Below, piece after piece: positions 10,612-21,212 of a DNA stretch of 64,000 nt (positions are counted from its first letter, which is position 1; every line of letters starts with the position of its first letter). The stretch spans positions 2,232,001 to 2,296,000 of the forward strand of contig JAQJZZ010000015.1 of NCBI GenBank assembly GCA_030077755.1, written 5' to 3'. A program made the translations under genes and the position numbers. Below the pieces are notes generated by a model. It was not told the DNA's origin, did no database searches, and saw only the letters and a list, made by a program, of their open reading frames with translations. This stretch comes from Filosporella fistucella. Taxonomy: Eukaryota > Ascomycota > Leotiomycetes > Helotiales.

Positions 10612-13365
10612 CTATTCAATCCAAATTTGTGTCGTGCTTCCATCAATTTCCATACATTCTTGCAAACCCTCAAATCCGATAGGGCATCCGATAGATTTAT
10701 GCTGCTCTTGTGGATCTGACTTGACGATGTCTATGAGCTCATCGAATTCAATCTTCAATGCATTCTTTATGCTCTTGATCTCGTCGTAAATTATGCAAAA
10801 ATCAGAATTTCCCTGAATTTTCATGTCATCAAACAAAACCCATGCTTTGACGCCCTGAAAAGAAATTCGAAGGTCCATAGTTTTCTCTTTCCAATATAGC
10901 AAAAGACTCCTCCGCTGGTGTTGTGGCCCTTCATCATGGACCGAAATCCATTTCTTCCCAAGTCGCCATTCAATCACGGTTACATGGGGCTTCGAACTGA
11001 CCTCACTGAGGTAATCGAGGTTAAAGTAAAATTTACTAAGATCCGACCACGACCAGTCATCCGTCAATGGCCTCACGGTAAAGTGAAAGTAGTCTTCAGA
11101 GTCTTCATTCGTCCTTGAATTGATTAAGTATGGAGGTAAACAGGAAATATAGGACTGCCGGAAGTCAGGAAACTCCCCGCTTTCTAGGCTGTCTCTATAT
11201 CTCAGAAGTGGCAATAAGTCCCAGTGATTGGTGACTTTAGGGAAATAACATGGCGCAAGCCCCCCGTCACGGCTTTTGCGCGGGATCCGGATTTTCAGTA
11301 GATTTTTGAGATTTGCCACCCTGGGATAGAGGCTTTGTTGCAGGCATATAAGCGCATTGTCCCATGTAGTAGTTCCAGTTTCTACATGATTAAGATGCGC
11401 TACAAACGCATACTGGCATGCCGCTACCAGCTTGCAGTGGCCTGGCAGCTCTGATTTCCGCAACACAAGAAAAGCCAGTTCACTGAGATCAAGACCCTCG
11501 CGGCCACGGCGCCACCTCTTTCCAGAACGTAAAATGAACAGAGAATCCTTGTACGGCAGAACAATATCATCTAGCGGCGCTCTGGAAATCATGAACAGGC
11601 TGCAGGCAGGGCCACCAACAAGAAATGTGTCGTTTCCCATCCCATGGCCAGATTTTAGGTCACTACGACGGACCACTTTATCCCAAATTGCGCAGACACG
11701 AGTCAACCTCAATGACATTGCACCACTCCGAGAATCAATTATTGTGTCTCCAGAAGAGTCTGTCGCGAATCTCCATGTTGGTAACAGCCCCGATCTTTTC
11801 ATATAGTTTTCAGCCATATCATATGCTGATGGGACTCTTTCTTTTGACATTATATCAGGAGCTTTAAAATGCCCGAAGTGGATAAAAGTGAACACACATC
11901 CTGGGCTTGATTTGGCATAGGAAGATTGAAACTCTGCCACCAATTGCCCCAGCGAATATCCATCAGATTTTTTCTGTGAGAATATATCCCGCCATATCGT
12001 ATCTGAACGCCAATCTGGTAGCCAGGTTGGCAACGATGATTTCATTCGGATTCCCCCCGAGAAATTCAAGAGCTGGATCTTTTGGAGATTTATTAATGAA
12101 TGTGCAAAGAAGCCAATGAAGACATGGCATCCTGATAACGAATATTCGGGTTTCCATGCCCCATTGTCGAGATTGGTATGTGTAAGATTAATAACCCCAA
12201 AGATTCTATCTCTTGGATCAGCAGCTTGCGATCTGTGAGTGCGTTGCATCAGTCTCCAAATATTATCTACCGCGAATGCACCATGGGCGATGTCTTCGAT
12301 CCACGGTGCCACAACAGAGTCCCACTGCCAATTTGCAGGTAACTTCTGCCAGGTGTGAGAATCTGCCCAGAAGTCTGTATTTCCAATCCGGAAGATTGCA
12401 TGTTCGGACAATATTAGCTCCTGAATGACCCAGATCCTGCTGAAGTATCTACGCCTCAGTAGTGCTTCCCTATCAAGTGATACCGACCCAGTATCAGAGG
12501 ACGCCGTAGTTTCATAGGATCCAGGTACTCGATGGAATTTGTCAAGAGGTTGTCGGTTTGGAAAATGGCATTTTTGAGAGCCTGCGATATCTGGCCCGAG
12601 ATATACAATGACTCTCGAACAATTTTTGTATATCTTACCCATTTTGGCAACCTGTTGATCGCGTTCAACGAAATTTAATTGATTAATGCACAAGGCATCC
12701 ACCCAGACCATTCTGATACCTCTCCACGGGCGAACAAAACGAAGCATTTCCCAGCAATTTGTCGTTTGCAATAGCACATCCCAGTAAGGACCGATGAATA
12801 CTGGGCGATTAAGTGTACTGTCCCCATTCTCACCTCCCCAGGTGTAGGATACGGCTTCGTACTCAGGACGGTTGTCATCGCTATAAACCTCTAGTTCAAC
12901 GTGAATAGGACTATCTGGAGATTTGACCGCAGACAAACAGACTAGCCTGAGCTGGTGAGGATTCAAATGTTCTCTCCCGACTCTGTAGTAGTGGTTTTGC
13001 TCCTCGGCAGATGTATCCGAGATTCGCAGGGTTTCAATAGCTGCAGAACTGTATTGATGTTCAGAATTTGTTGATGATCGACTATGGTTACTGGTTGAGG
13101 TGGCAATGGAAACAGTACTAGTTGTCGAATCCTTCGCCGGTTCTACGTTTGTATAAGGAACGCATTTCGGCCACCAAAGATTCATCTGTCCGATGGGTTC
13201 ATCAGGGGGGATCGATAACGCCGAGCCAGAGCCATTGTTGATTGAATTCGAGAGATCGAGTATATTTTGTGGTGTAAAACGACTACTGCAGCTTTTACAG
13301 ACAACAATACGATCTTCACAGTGCACTTCAGGCTCCAGACAGCTGTGTTCGTGCCATCGGTTCAT
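10612..13365 (-). CDS. HET-domain protein (heterokaryon incompatibility type), 917 aa
   Basis: A single uninterrupted exon. The HET domain spans about residues 165-310 and shows its three blocks: YEAVSYTWGG (169-178), VWVDALCINQ (220-229) and RVIVYLGPD (about 251-259). Upstream is a Ser/Thr-rich linker and, at the extreme N terminus, four closely spaced cysteines (9, 16, 23, 26) that could bind zinc. The C-terminal 550 residues hold no domain I recognise. HET proteins trigger programmed death on contact between genetically different hyphae, or act in broader innate-like responses; most members lack a known partner. The gene lies beside secreted and decayed accessory genes, in keeping with fast-evolving surroundings. 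Confidence 0.9.
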   Translation of the reverse strand: MNRWHEHSCLEPEVHCEDRIVVCKSCSSRFTPQNILDLSNSINNGSGSALSIPPDEPIGQMNLWWPKCVPYTNVEPAKDSTTSTVSIATSTSNHSRSSTNSEHQYSSAAIETLRISDTSAEEQNHYYRVGREHLNPHQLRLVCLSAVKSPDSPIHVELEVYSDDNRPEYEAVSYTWGGENGDSTLNRPVFIGPYWDVLLQTTNCWEMLRFVRPWRGIRMVWVDALCINQLNFVERDQQVAKMGKIYKNCSRVIVYLGPDIAGSQKCHFPNRQPLDKFHRVPGSYETTASSDTGSVSLDREALLRRRYFSRIWVIQELILSEHAIFRIGNTDFWADSHTWQKLPANWQWDSVVAPWIEDIAHGAFAVDNIWRLMQRTHRSQAADPRDRIFGVINLTHTNLDNGAWKPEYSLSGCHVFIGFFAHSLINLQKIQLLNFSGGIRMKSSLPTWLPDWRSDTIWRDIFSQKKSDGYSLGQLVAEFQSSYAKSSPGCVFTFIHFGHFKAPDIMSKERVPSAYDMAENYMKRSGLLPTWRFATDSSGDTIIDSRSGAMSLRLTRVCAIWDKVVRRSDLKSGHGMGNDTFLVGGPACSLFMISRAPLDDIVLPYKDSLFILRSGKRWRRGREGLDLSELAFLVLRKSELPGHCKLVAACQYAFVAHLNHVETGTTTWDNALICLQQSLYPRVANLKNLLKIRIPRKSRDGGLAPCYFPKVTNHWDLLPLLRYRDSLESGEFPDFRQSYISCLPPYLINSRTNEDSEDYFHFTVRPLTDDWSWSDLSKFYFNLDYLSEVSSKPHVTVIEWRLGKKWISVHDEGPQHQRRSLLLYWKEKTMDLRISFQGVKAWVLFDDMKIQGNSDFCIIYDEIKSIKNALKIEFDELIDIVKSDPQEQHKSIGCPIGFEGLQECMEIDGSTTQIWIE

Positions 13366-14698
13366 TGTGACCGAGATCCAGAAGGCAAGATCAAAATATT
13401 TCCTGTTGAACTGGGCTCAGGCTTCATTGTAAAGAGTAGACTTTGTACACTGACCTTGATATTCTTTGCCTACTTCGATATTGCCTCTGAAACGACAATT
13501 TCTGACCAAGATGAACATGATAAGGCTGAGAAAAATCTTGCGAGTACGAAATGGTCGATGGTCAGGTTTATACTCGGCGATTTTGGCCTGTTATTCATGC
13601 GTGATTTGGAATGCTTCACTATCCTTTGGCAAATTTGAGCCAAAAGTCAGGCACGAAGACTACTAGCTGTCGCGGATGATGAAAAAATGGGAAGTGGAGA
13701 GATGTGTGGGATTTGCTTTTGTGGCGGTGGCTGAATAGGGATACCGAGCTGAGTACCACCACAATACCAAAAGCTGTGTTCGTCCTGGACTCATCGTAAA
13801 GCAAATAGAGGGGAGCTCTATAGACGTGATGTGACTGACCAAAAAGGGTTCTAAATCATTGAGATTCACAGCTATTCCCATGGCATGTGCTTCCTTCCCA
13901 CTATATAGGTCACGTGCAGGCAAGGTCACGACATTGAGAATTGGTGAGCGATACCTAATACTGTGCTCGATCCCTTGCGAGAGAAGGATATGTGCCAACT
14001 CAACTAGGCTTTCCTTTAAAGTTTGGAGGAGTTGCCTTGTAGCTGTGGGCATACAGGGTTCTGATTTTGAAAATTTCAATCCTCACTTTGTTCCTATGGC
14101 TTATGTGAAAGGAGCCCGCTATTTAGAGATTTCCCCTTAGACCTTGCGATTTGAAGCCACCAAAATAATCTCCAATACTGAATTTGTATATTGGTGTTCA
14201 AAATCATGAAGCCGATGAAGTACAATCTATGTAATATATCCAAATTCATGTCCTCTTGTATTCCAACCCATTTCCACCCCTCAGCGCTAGTGTTTTCCAT
14301 GCCAGGCAACGTTGTAATGATTTCGGCTAGAGACGCATGTAGATTCTATAACATAAGATATGTGAATTTCAGATGAACAAGTAGATAGAGAGCAGTTGGT
14401 ATTATGCTGGTTGCTCACTTATGCAGATTCAATACAAATATCATGATTTAACCTATGATTGACATATTGACGGTCCGTCCGAAGCAAAAAAGCATCTATA
14501 GGGACGGTTCCTTGATCCCCTACCTCTGAATCACTTTTTTTGATTCATGGCCACTCCAACAATAAAATACTTCTCCTATGCTATATAAGAAACTAACGAT
14601 TCTACAACAAGATCTTTCGAAACCAAGCCAAACCTTCTACGCCATCAGTTAAACGTCAGAAGCTTTAATTACAGTCAGATCGAAAAGAAACGAAAGAA
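13366..14698. other. gene-poor region with a short transporter-tail-like remnant
   Basis: No well-supported gene in about 1.3 kb. On the minus strand near 14250-14310 about 50 bases resemble the 3' end of the transporter gene at 15306-16955 (see findings). An uncalled open frame on the minus strand (14079-13663) is listed separately. The remainder shows only short frames. Confidence 0.4.
13663..14079 (-). CDS. hypothetical open frame, 138 codons
   Basis: An ATG-started open frame with fairly natural amino-acid composition but no recognisable motif, no signal peptide and no membrane segment. It lies upstream of and on the same strand as the HET gene, from which it is separated by about 300 bp. 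It may be a small gene, an exon of one, or chance. Confidence 0.2.
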   Translation of the reverse strand: MKFSKSEPCMPTATRQLLQTLKESLVELAHILLSQGIEHSIRYRSPILNVVTLPARDLYSGKEAHAMGIAVNLNDLEPFLVSHITSIELPSICFTMSPGRTQLLVLWWYSARYPYSATATKANPTHLSTSHFFIIRDS

Positions 14699-14953
14699 AT
14701 GTGCTAGAGAATTTCTGAAAAGTTCACTCGTGGCCACTTCAGAACGTGGGTGCGTTTTTGGGACTGCGATTACTGGAAAGACTTTCACTACGGTGGTCCT
14801 GAAACGTGTCCGGATTGGTTGCAATATCCTGTGGTGGTAGAAAAGCTACCTTCACACCCAGTTTTATGTTCTAGTTGCCAATATGAAGAGTATGAGAAAG
14901 TGAGAGAACGCTCTGATGAGAATAAAAGATTATATGGGAAACGGGAGAGATGA
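14699..14953 (+). pseudogene. broken copy 3 of a small Cys/His-rich (CGHF) family
   Basis: The ATG at 14699 is followed by TGC and then a TAG at codon 3, where copy 2 has TGG (Trp), so a single G-to-A change ended the frame. Beyond it the frame stays open to 14953 and carries RGHF (against CGHF in the other copies), ETCPDWLQYPVVVEK and LCSSCQYEEYEKV. The middle section is the best-preserved version of the family in the window. The Arg replacing the Cys before Gly-His, also a one-base change, suggests relaxed selection. Translation from a later start is possible but would lose the conserved N terminus. Confidence 0.55.
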
Positions 14954-15305
14954 TTCAAGCAGCTCCGACGTGGGCATTGAGAAGACACAAGTGAAGGAAC
15001 CTCTTTTGGTCATACTTTAGACTAGGAAATTGTGGATGGTATGAAGAATTTTGGGAATGTGTTCCAGACGAGTTATCTCACGAAGCCTGACTTTTGAGAT
15101 CTTAGTTTTCAATTCTCAAGTCACAGAATTCTAGAAACTTAAGCAGCATATATCAGCCGGAGTAATGCTGATTAACAAATATGATCCTGCCATCTTTACA
15201 ACGGTCCTCGAAAGTCTGAGCAAATGGCAACATCCATAAACTTGCAACTTATAATTTCTACTCTCTAAACTGCAGTGGATGATCTCATCAAGTTCTATAA
15301 GATGT
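14954..15305. other. 3' flank of the transporter gene
   Basis: About 350 bp between broken copy 3 and the transporter stop codon, without a recognisable gene. Confidence 0.35.
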
Positions 15306-16955
15306 TTAAATAACATATCTAAACCCATGTCCTCTCCTATTTCCACCTCCTTCTGCCTCAACCACACCTTCATTCTCCGCTCTCTCCAGCTTCTTATTCT
15401 CCCTAATATGCACCAACCGCAGGGTAAACGCAAGCCCAGCAACAATGAAACAGATACCCGCCACCGCCGCACCCCCAGCCAAGTATCTCGGACCATCAGT
15501 AGCAGGATACATATACGACCCATAAATCGAAGCCGTATTTCCAATCATATTACAGATAGCAATAGCAGCAGAGCGCTTCACGTTCGGTCTGATGAAACTG
15601 TTTGCTACCCATGTAACGATAATTTGGTATGCTGAGACTGCGCCCATAGGCATGAGGAACATGGCGAAGAAACGGGGGCCGGTCTTGGTCGTGGCGACGA
15701 CGATTACGTTGCCGAGGAGAGATACCATCATCAAGGAGATGATATGGATTGATCTATCGCCTGATTTACCAGATGTCCATGTTACGAAGAGAGAGACGAG
15801 GAAAGTAGCGAACCAGACTGGAGCAGTGAGGAGAAGTGTTTCGATACGGTTGAAGCCAAGGGTTTTGACAATGGTGGGGAAGAAGTACTGGAAGGTTTGA
15901 GAGAGGAGAGAGAGATGTTGGAACAGGATAAAGATGTAGAGTCTGTAGTCTCCCAGAGCCATCTTTAGACCTGTCATGAGACCTGTGGCTTTTGTATCGT
16001 CGCCTTCTTTAGCATCGTCTACCATTCTCCACTGGGCGAAATGTCTTTCCTCGTCCGAGAGCCATTTGGCTGTTGATGGGAAGTCTGGGAGGACGAAACT
16101 GATTTCGTTAGTGGGGTTGATCAGAGGATGGGAAGTACGTACATTGAGCAGAATGCTACACCAATCGTGATGACACCTTCGATGATGAACAACCATCTCC
16201 ATCCAGTCAGACCATGAACACCATCAAGGTTACCTAGCACACCAGCTGCAAGTAATCCACCAAACATATTTGCAAGTGCGTTACCGGAATAGACTGCATG
16301 AATCAGCATTTGTTACTTCTTATCTGGTCAAACACTTACACCATGAGATACGATGAGCTAGTTCCTGTCTCGTGTACCACGATGACATGAGCATGATAGC
16401 ACCGGGGAAAAATGGTGCCTCTGTAACACCGAGCATGATCCGACAAGCAAGAAGTCCACCAAATGAGTGGGTGGCTGCTTGTGCGGTTGAGACCACACCC
16501 CAGAGACACATAACACCACCAAGATATAGCGACGGCTTGACTCGAGTGAGTAGTAAGTTGGACGGAAGTTGCATAGTGAGGTATCCCTAGTGACCATATC
16601 AGCATAGAACACTTGATCATATATCCAGGTCAACACATACCACGAACAAGATACTAGTCGCAAGATTGAAATCCGTTCCTGTCATACCCAGATCCTTCTC
16701 CAAAGACCCTAATCGAGCCTGTGCCAAATTCGAGCGATCCAAAAAGTTGAGGAGATACATCAAGATCAGAAATGGTAATAATCGAATGTCAAGTTTCCTC
16801 AAAATTTTCTTGCTTTGCATAGCCTTCCATGCTGGATCTTTGGCGGCAAACTCAAGATATATTTGAAGAGTGGGATCCGGGTTTACTTTCTTGCTCTCGA
16901 TTTCCTGGAAATCGCCATCTTGCTCGAGCTGTTTTTCTGCCATATTAGTCGCCAT
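15306..16955 (-). CDS. MFS transporter, DAL5/TNA1-like anion:cation symporter family
   Basis: Four exons (16955-16641, 16586-16340, 16293-16143, 16098-15306) give 501 aa, the usual length for this family. Introns are 54, 46 and 44 bp with gtatgt, gtaagt and gtacgt donors. Family marks include LLPFLILMYLLNFLDRSN in the first membrane segment, GYLTMQLPSNLLLTRVKPS, the segment RIMLGVTEAPFFPGA, GWRWLFIIEG and FPSTAKWLSDEER in the central loop. Twelve hydrophobic segments are expected, in the plasma membrane. Fungal relatives import nicotinate, allantoate, pantothenate or other carboxylates; the substrate here is unknown. An in-frame second Met (residue 5) is an alternative start. A strong GC dyad lies about 110 bp upstream of the start (17063-17082). 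Confidence 0.9.
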
Positions 16956-17062
16956 AATGCTGATTCTCTCAATTGAATGATAGATAAGTTTGGAGAAAGA
17001 CTAAAGAGAGGTGGAAAGAAAGCTATGGGGCGACCTCAACTATTATAGCTGTGGAATTGCCT

Positions 17063-17082
17063 CCCCGGACAAAAGTCCGGGG
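17063..17082. promoter_or_regulatory. perfect inverted repeat upstream of the transporter
   Basis: CCCCGGAC and GTCCGGGG form a perfect 8-bp inverted repeat around an AAAA spacer, about 110 bp before the transporter start codon. It contains outward-facing CCG/CGG triplets of the type bound by Zn2Cys6 regulators. Use as an operator is inference. Confidence 0.4.
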
Positions 17083-17651
17083 TTGTAAACAGCTGTATTG
17101 AGTAACCCGTTGTGGGGTCCCCGCCATGCTAGATATCTGCATTGGGGAAGGTATGGCGAGTCATGACGTCCCTGTAATATGGTTCCCCGCCGCAACATCA
17201 TTGTCGCGAGCGGCCGACTAGCCAATTGGTATGTTTATATGTCATAAAGTTGCTGTAGCCGAGCATGTAGACTGCTTACCCCGTCCTCATTTAGAGGCTT
17301 GGGTCGTAGATTTCGGTACGAAAACCGTTATGTTGGGGTAGAGTTCGGGGTAAAGACCGCTATGTGGATGGGGTTCTTGGCGGATTATGGCGGGAAAGGG
17401 GTCGGCAAATCAGGGGGCTCGCTAAGTCTGGTAGTACTGCGGGAAAACGAAATAATATTCTGACCACATATATAAAGTCGGAAACAGTGTATTACTGAGT
17501 TTGTATTTAACGAATGTACTATCCTTTATATCCTAACTATAGAAGAAGATGAGCCCATGTCAACTGAGATGCTAGATAATTCAAACTGCTAAGCGACATC
17601 CGAATTTTCTCCCAACATCCTGTCTAGCTGATATATCACGATCTGTACTGC
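17083..17651. other. intergenic, distal transporter promoter
   Basis: GC-rich for this window, with several CCCCGCC/CCGCCGC motifs and a CCAAT at about 17220. No gene seen. Confidence 0.35.
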
Positions 17652-19419
17652 TTACAGACCCAACTCCTGCCTTAAACCTTCTATTGTTCTCTCCTGCCTT
17701 TCTATTCTCACCACGTCTGACTTTATTTTCGTCACTGCACCCATGATAATCTGCAGTGTTGTGGCCAACTGAGTATAGCTTGAAAGAGCCAGTAGAATGA
17801 TACTAGTTCTTATCTGAAATGGATAAACAGTAACTGCAGCAATTGACGTGACCAGACTGCCGAGGAGGAGGGATCGAAACAATCTTTCGTTCCTTACTTT
17901 GAGATCTTGTTCCAAGAGAATGGGAATGATGGTGCAATAGAGACTTGCGATACCAACGACAGCCGAAGAAAGTGTTGAATAGAAGTTGCTGTCGATAGTG
18001 GGGAGCTTATTAGGCGTCGTGCATTGCCATGTGGCGATAGCGGTTTGACGGCGCTTATGAGCCAAAGTAAGATGACAATCGCGAGAACCGTATAAGTCTG
18101 TCCTGGCTCATACATGGTGTCCCGCCATTTAAGCTTAAAACGCCGCCATAATTTCTTCCTGTGGTCATTAATCCGCTGGCGCAGTGGAGGAATGGGTTTA
18201 GTTTGAAGGGAGTGTTCGAAATCTCTGTCATCCTTCACGCCAAATCCCAATCTTAGGAAGTTCCGACTCCTTAGTTTTCCAGGATTTCTAGGAAACTCAG
18301 CACTTGAAGTAAAAGAGCTTGTTTTAGTGATGCCGAGTTTGATATCTTCGTCGTAGGCGATTCTGATTCTAATTTCTTCCTCTCGCACCACTACAGGATC
18401 GATTTCAGCCATTTATTTTCCCTCATCACACAGCAAAGAAGTTCAAACTTACGGTGTGCATCTTTATCAAGAGCACTTTCGACCTTTGCTTCCATTTTGG
18501 CGAATTCGGCTTGCAAGAAGGCTACTAAGGAGTCTAAACGGTTCGGCATACTATCAAATTGGGGGATATGCTCCTGAATCCCATCTAATACTTGCCTCAG
18601 CAAATCCCAACTCCGAACACTGTCTGATATTAGACCTCCCACTGTGCTCTTGACTGCATTCCACGTTGTCCACTGGCCATAGCGATTTGTTGTGAAACGG
18701 TACCCTGACGAGAAATTCCACGCCCATTCGTCGATGTGGCAAGTAAACAAATCCACGTGTGTTTCATAAGACATGAGGGAGTGGTATAGAGCATTCAATG
18801 CATCATCCAACTCCAAAAAAGACACCGCTGCGGCTGGGTACGCAAGGCAAAACAATCCCCAAAAATCCTTTTTGTCGATTCCTCTCAGACTTTTAGCCAT
18901 CATAAAGGATGTCCTTGGGTCAGACCCTGGAGGTATCACTTTCCCAAAAATGTTCATCAAACACTCTTTCAAGTCTCCGTTCATCGACTGATCGTCAATT
19001 TTTAGTTGTCGGCGTATGCTGCAGGAGGATACTTTGACAGTCCGTTCTTCCTGCAATCCCTCCACATGGGAAGGGGGGAAAATTCCTGCTTTCCTGGTCT
19101 TTGTGTTTACTCCCAACGCCCACTTCTTCGTCGGGTCTGCGTCAATAGTCAGCTCAATTAATGATATCTGGTCGCCGACATCGAAATTAAAGTTGTGGTC
19201 GTCATCATCGTGATAATCGTGGATTGCGATGACTCTCCCAACCTCATTTTTGCCTTCCACGAGCTGTGTGAACAGGTTCGCTGCCTGATGTCCTTTTCGG
19301 TTCATGTGCTCATCATCCAACACAGGGCGTAAAAGAATTGGCGAGGCTGAGCCTAGAATACTTTTATCCTCTATTTTCTTCTGTTTTTGTCCCATGACTC
19401 CAAGATGAGTGTAAGACAT
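17652..19419 (-). CDS. SH3-domain protein with C-terminal membrane segments, probable frame break
   Basis: Exon 1 (19419-18453) and a 62-bp intron (gtaagt donor, ctgtag acceptor) lead into a second coding stretch from 18390. Residues 62-123 resemble an SH3 domain (RVIAIHDYHDDDD at the start, GIFPPSHVEGL at the end). A helical middle region follows, then a basic stretch and a hydrophobic segment (TYTVLAIVILLWLIS). There the frame changes: good coding sequence (TTPNKLPTIDSNFYS, then two or three membrane segments and a coiled tail) continues to 17652 in another frame. A 44-bp intron with a poor donor (gtcaaa) would restore the frame but removes conserved-looking residues; a one-base indel near 18040-18060 is the alternative. 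A membrane-anchored scaffold role is plausible. Confidence 0.6.
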
Positions 19420-20628
19420 TGACTTATGATTTGGAAAGCCGAGACTTATGAAAGCGGAGAAGATTCAAGAAGAGAATGAGAAAATCCATGATCGAGGATG
19501 AAAAATGTGCTTTGTAAAGTTGGGCATTCCGCGCCTCATGTAATATCGTGCTGTTCATTATTCTGATAGGTCAACGAGTGTGCACATTGCTCAAGATGAG
19601 GCTGTGTACACTTCAGCTGCAGGAAAAGCAAATATGTGAGCCAAAGTCTGTGGCTCATCTAACTATGAACGCTTTATCGAATAGTTTTCCAGAGCGCTGT
19701 CAATAAATCAAGACTGTCGCTGCAGCATATATATGGCATTATGACCTGAGTGCCGGGATAGAATCACACCTGCACCAGCCCGCTTAGCAGTTAAGACTGA
19801 GATATAGAGGATTTGAAAAAGAGATATGGTTGGATTCGCTTGGACTCGCAGATTCTCCATTCAAGAATTTCGGAACTTCTTCACTATTTCCATTTATATA
19901 TCTTGCCTTTTACTAAGCACAAAAATCGAAGACTAGAATTTCCTTAACTCGGCCTTTTTTAACCCATTTCAAGATTGAGTTATCTAGTTATACAATTAGA
20001 ATAGTTACGTACTAAAGAGTGAGAAGTTATATAGAGATATACTCTTATAAAGACTTATATATTACTTTTTGAAAAAAGATTTTTTTTATATAATAATTAT
20101 ATACTAATAAAAGAATCCTAAATGAAATAAAATATAATATTATAGAAGATATTAATATAAAATTACAATTTACATTAAATACTTATATACAAACCCTTTA
20201 GGGACAGGGGATGGACGAGTGATGGACAAGTATTCCCTTGCCATTTCTGGAGGGAGAATGTTCTGGTGCTAGATGGAAGGAATTGGTGACACGATATGCT
20301 TCGCAGCAGCAACTTGCGTGGTTGGCCGCAAAAGGTTTGCACATATAACAAGTGGCTAACGCAGAGCATTAGTAGAATAAGAGGTGTGGATTTGATAACG
20401 TAGAGTATACTATGTAGTATCATCCATCTTTCCCGCTCTCGTGGTGGATGACGTAGTAAAATCAATGCTCTTCCGTTCCCTGATGCTGTATGATTTGCAG
20501 TCCGTAAAGCCTTATTCAAGGCCATTCACTACCCGACATGACTTCGTAATCAATGTATTGCTTTTCTCATACTGGCATTCAATCCCTCCATTTTCACCCA
20601 AACCCTGCCCTCCTCTCACCATTCACAT
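19420..20628. other. intergenic with a very AT-rich core
   Basis: Contains the upstream region of the SH3 gene and an extremely AT-rich block (about 19975-20195, listed separately). No gene is supported in the remainder. Confidence 0.45.
19975..20195. repeat. AT-rich block, possible RIP-degraded relic
   Basis: Roughly 220 bases almost free of G and C, with runs such as ttttttttatataataatta. Isolated AT blocks in filamentous ascomycetes often mark transposons degraded by repeat-induced point mutation, but nothing here identifies an element. Confidence 0.4.
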
Positions 20629-21212
20629 TCAGATCTTCTCCCTCCCACTCTCCTTAATAGCCCTCTCCCCATCAACAAGCACACACCATCCCTCCCCTCC
20701 CCTTCCCTCATCCCCCGCAACCACAACATCCAATTCGTTTCTCGCCCATCCCAACACATCATCATCAAAAGCACCAGGCTGTAGCCAAACGCCCTTAACA
20801 CCCAATTTCTTACATTCTTCTAGGATCTTTTGAGTGATTTTGGGCGGTGTGATGATGGAGATGGATGTTTCTGTTGGATGGGGGAGAGCAGAGAGGTTGG
20901 GGAGCGTGGGGTAGGGTGTGCCGGAGACGGAGATGGAGGGCGAGGAGGGGTTGATGGGCGTTGCGGGGAGAGAGTGGTGGGTGTACCATACGAATACTGT
21001 TTGAATTGTTAGCACTATACATTTGTGAGAGTTCTAGGGTGGGTGTTTGGTTGAGCGGAAGAAGGGTTGGCGGTGGTGGAGTGGTAGAAGTAGAAGAAGG
21101 GAGGAAACGTACTTCGGTGTCCAAACTTGGCGGGGTCGTTTGAAGCTCCTACAACAGCAAAGTATGGAGCGCTGAAGAAAGCGCGTGCTGTGGCTTCGGT
21201 GGACATTTTCAT
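20629..21212 (-). CDS. CoA-binding domain protein (YccU/Rossmann type)
   Basis: Two exons (21212-21113 and 20996-20629) around a 116-bp intron (gtacgt donor, aaacag acceptor) give 155 aa, normal for the family. The Rossmann start PYFAVVGASNDPAKFGHR is followed by FVWYTHHSLPATPINP, then TSISIITPP and GVKGVWLQPGAFDDDV, which are the family's conserved blocks. Members bind CoA or a related nucleotide; the cellular role in fungi is not established. A Met two codons downstream is an alternative start. The 3' half is strongly biased in base composition but in frame. Confidence 0.85.
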
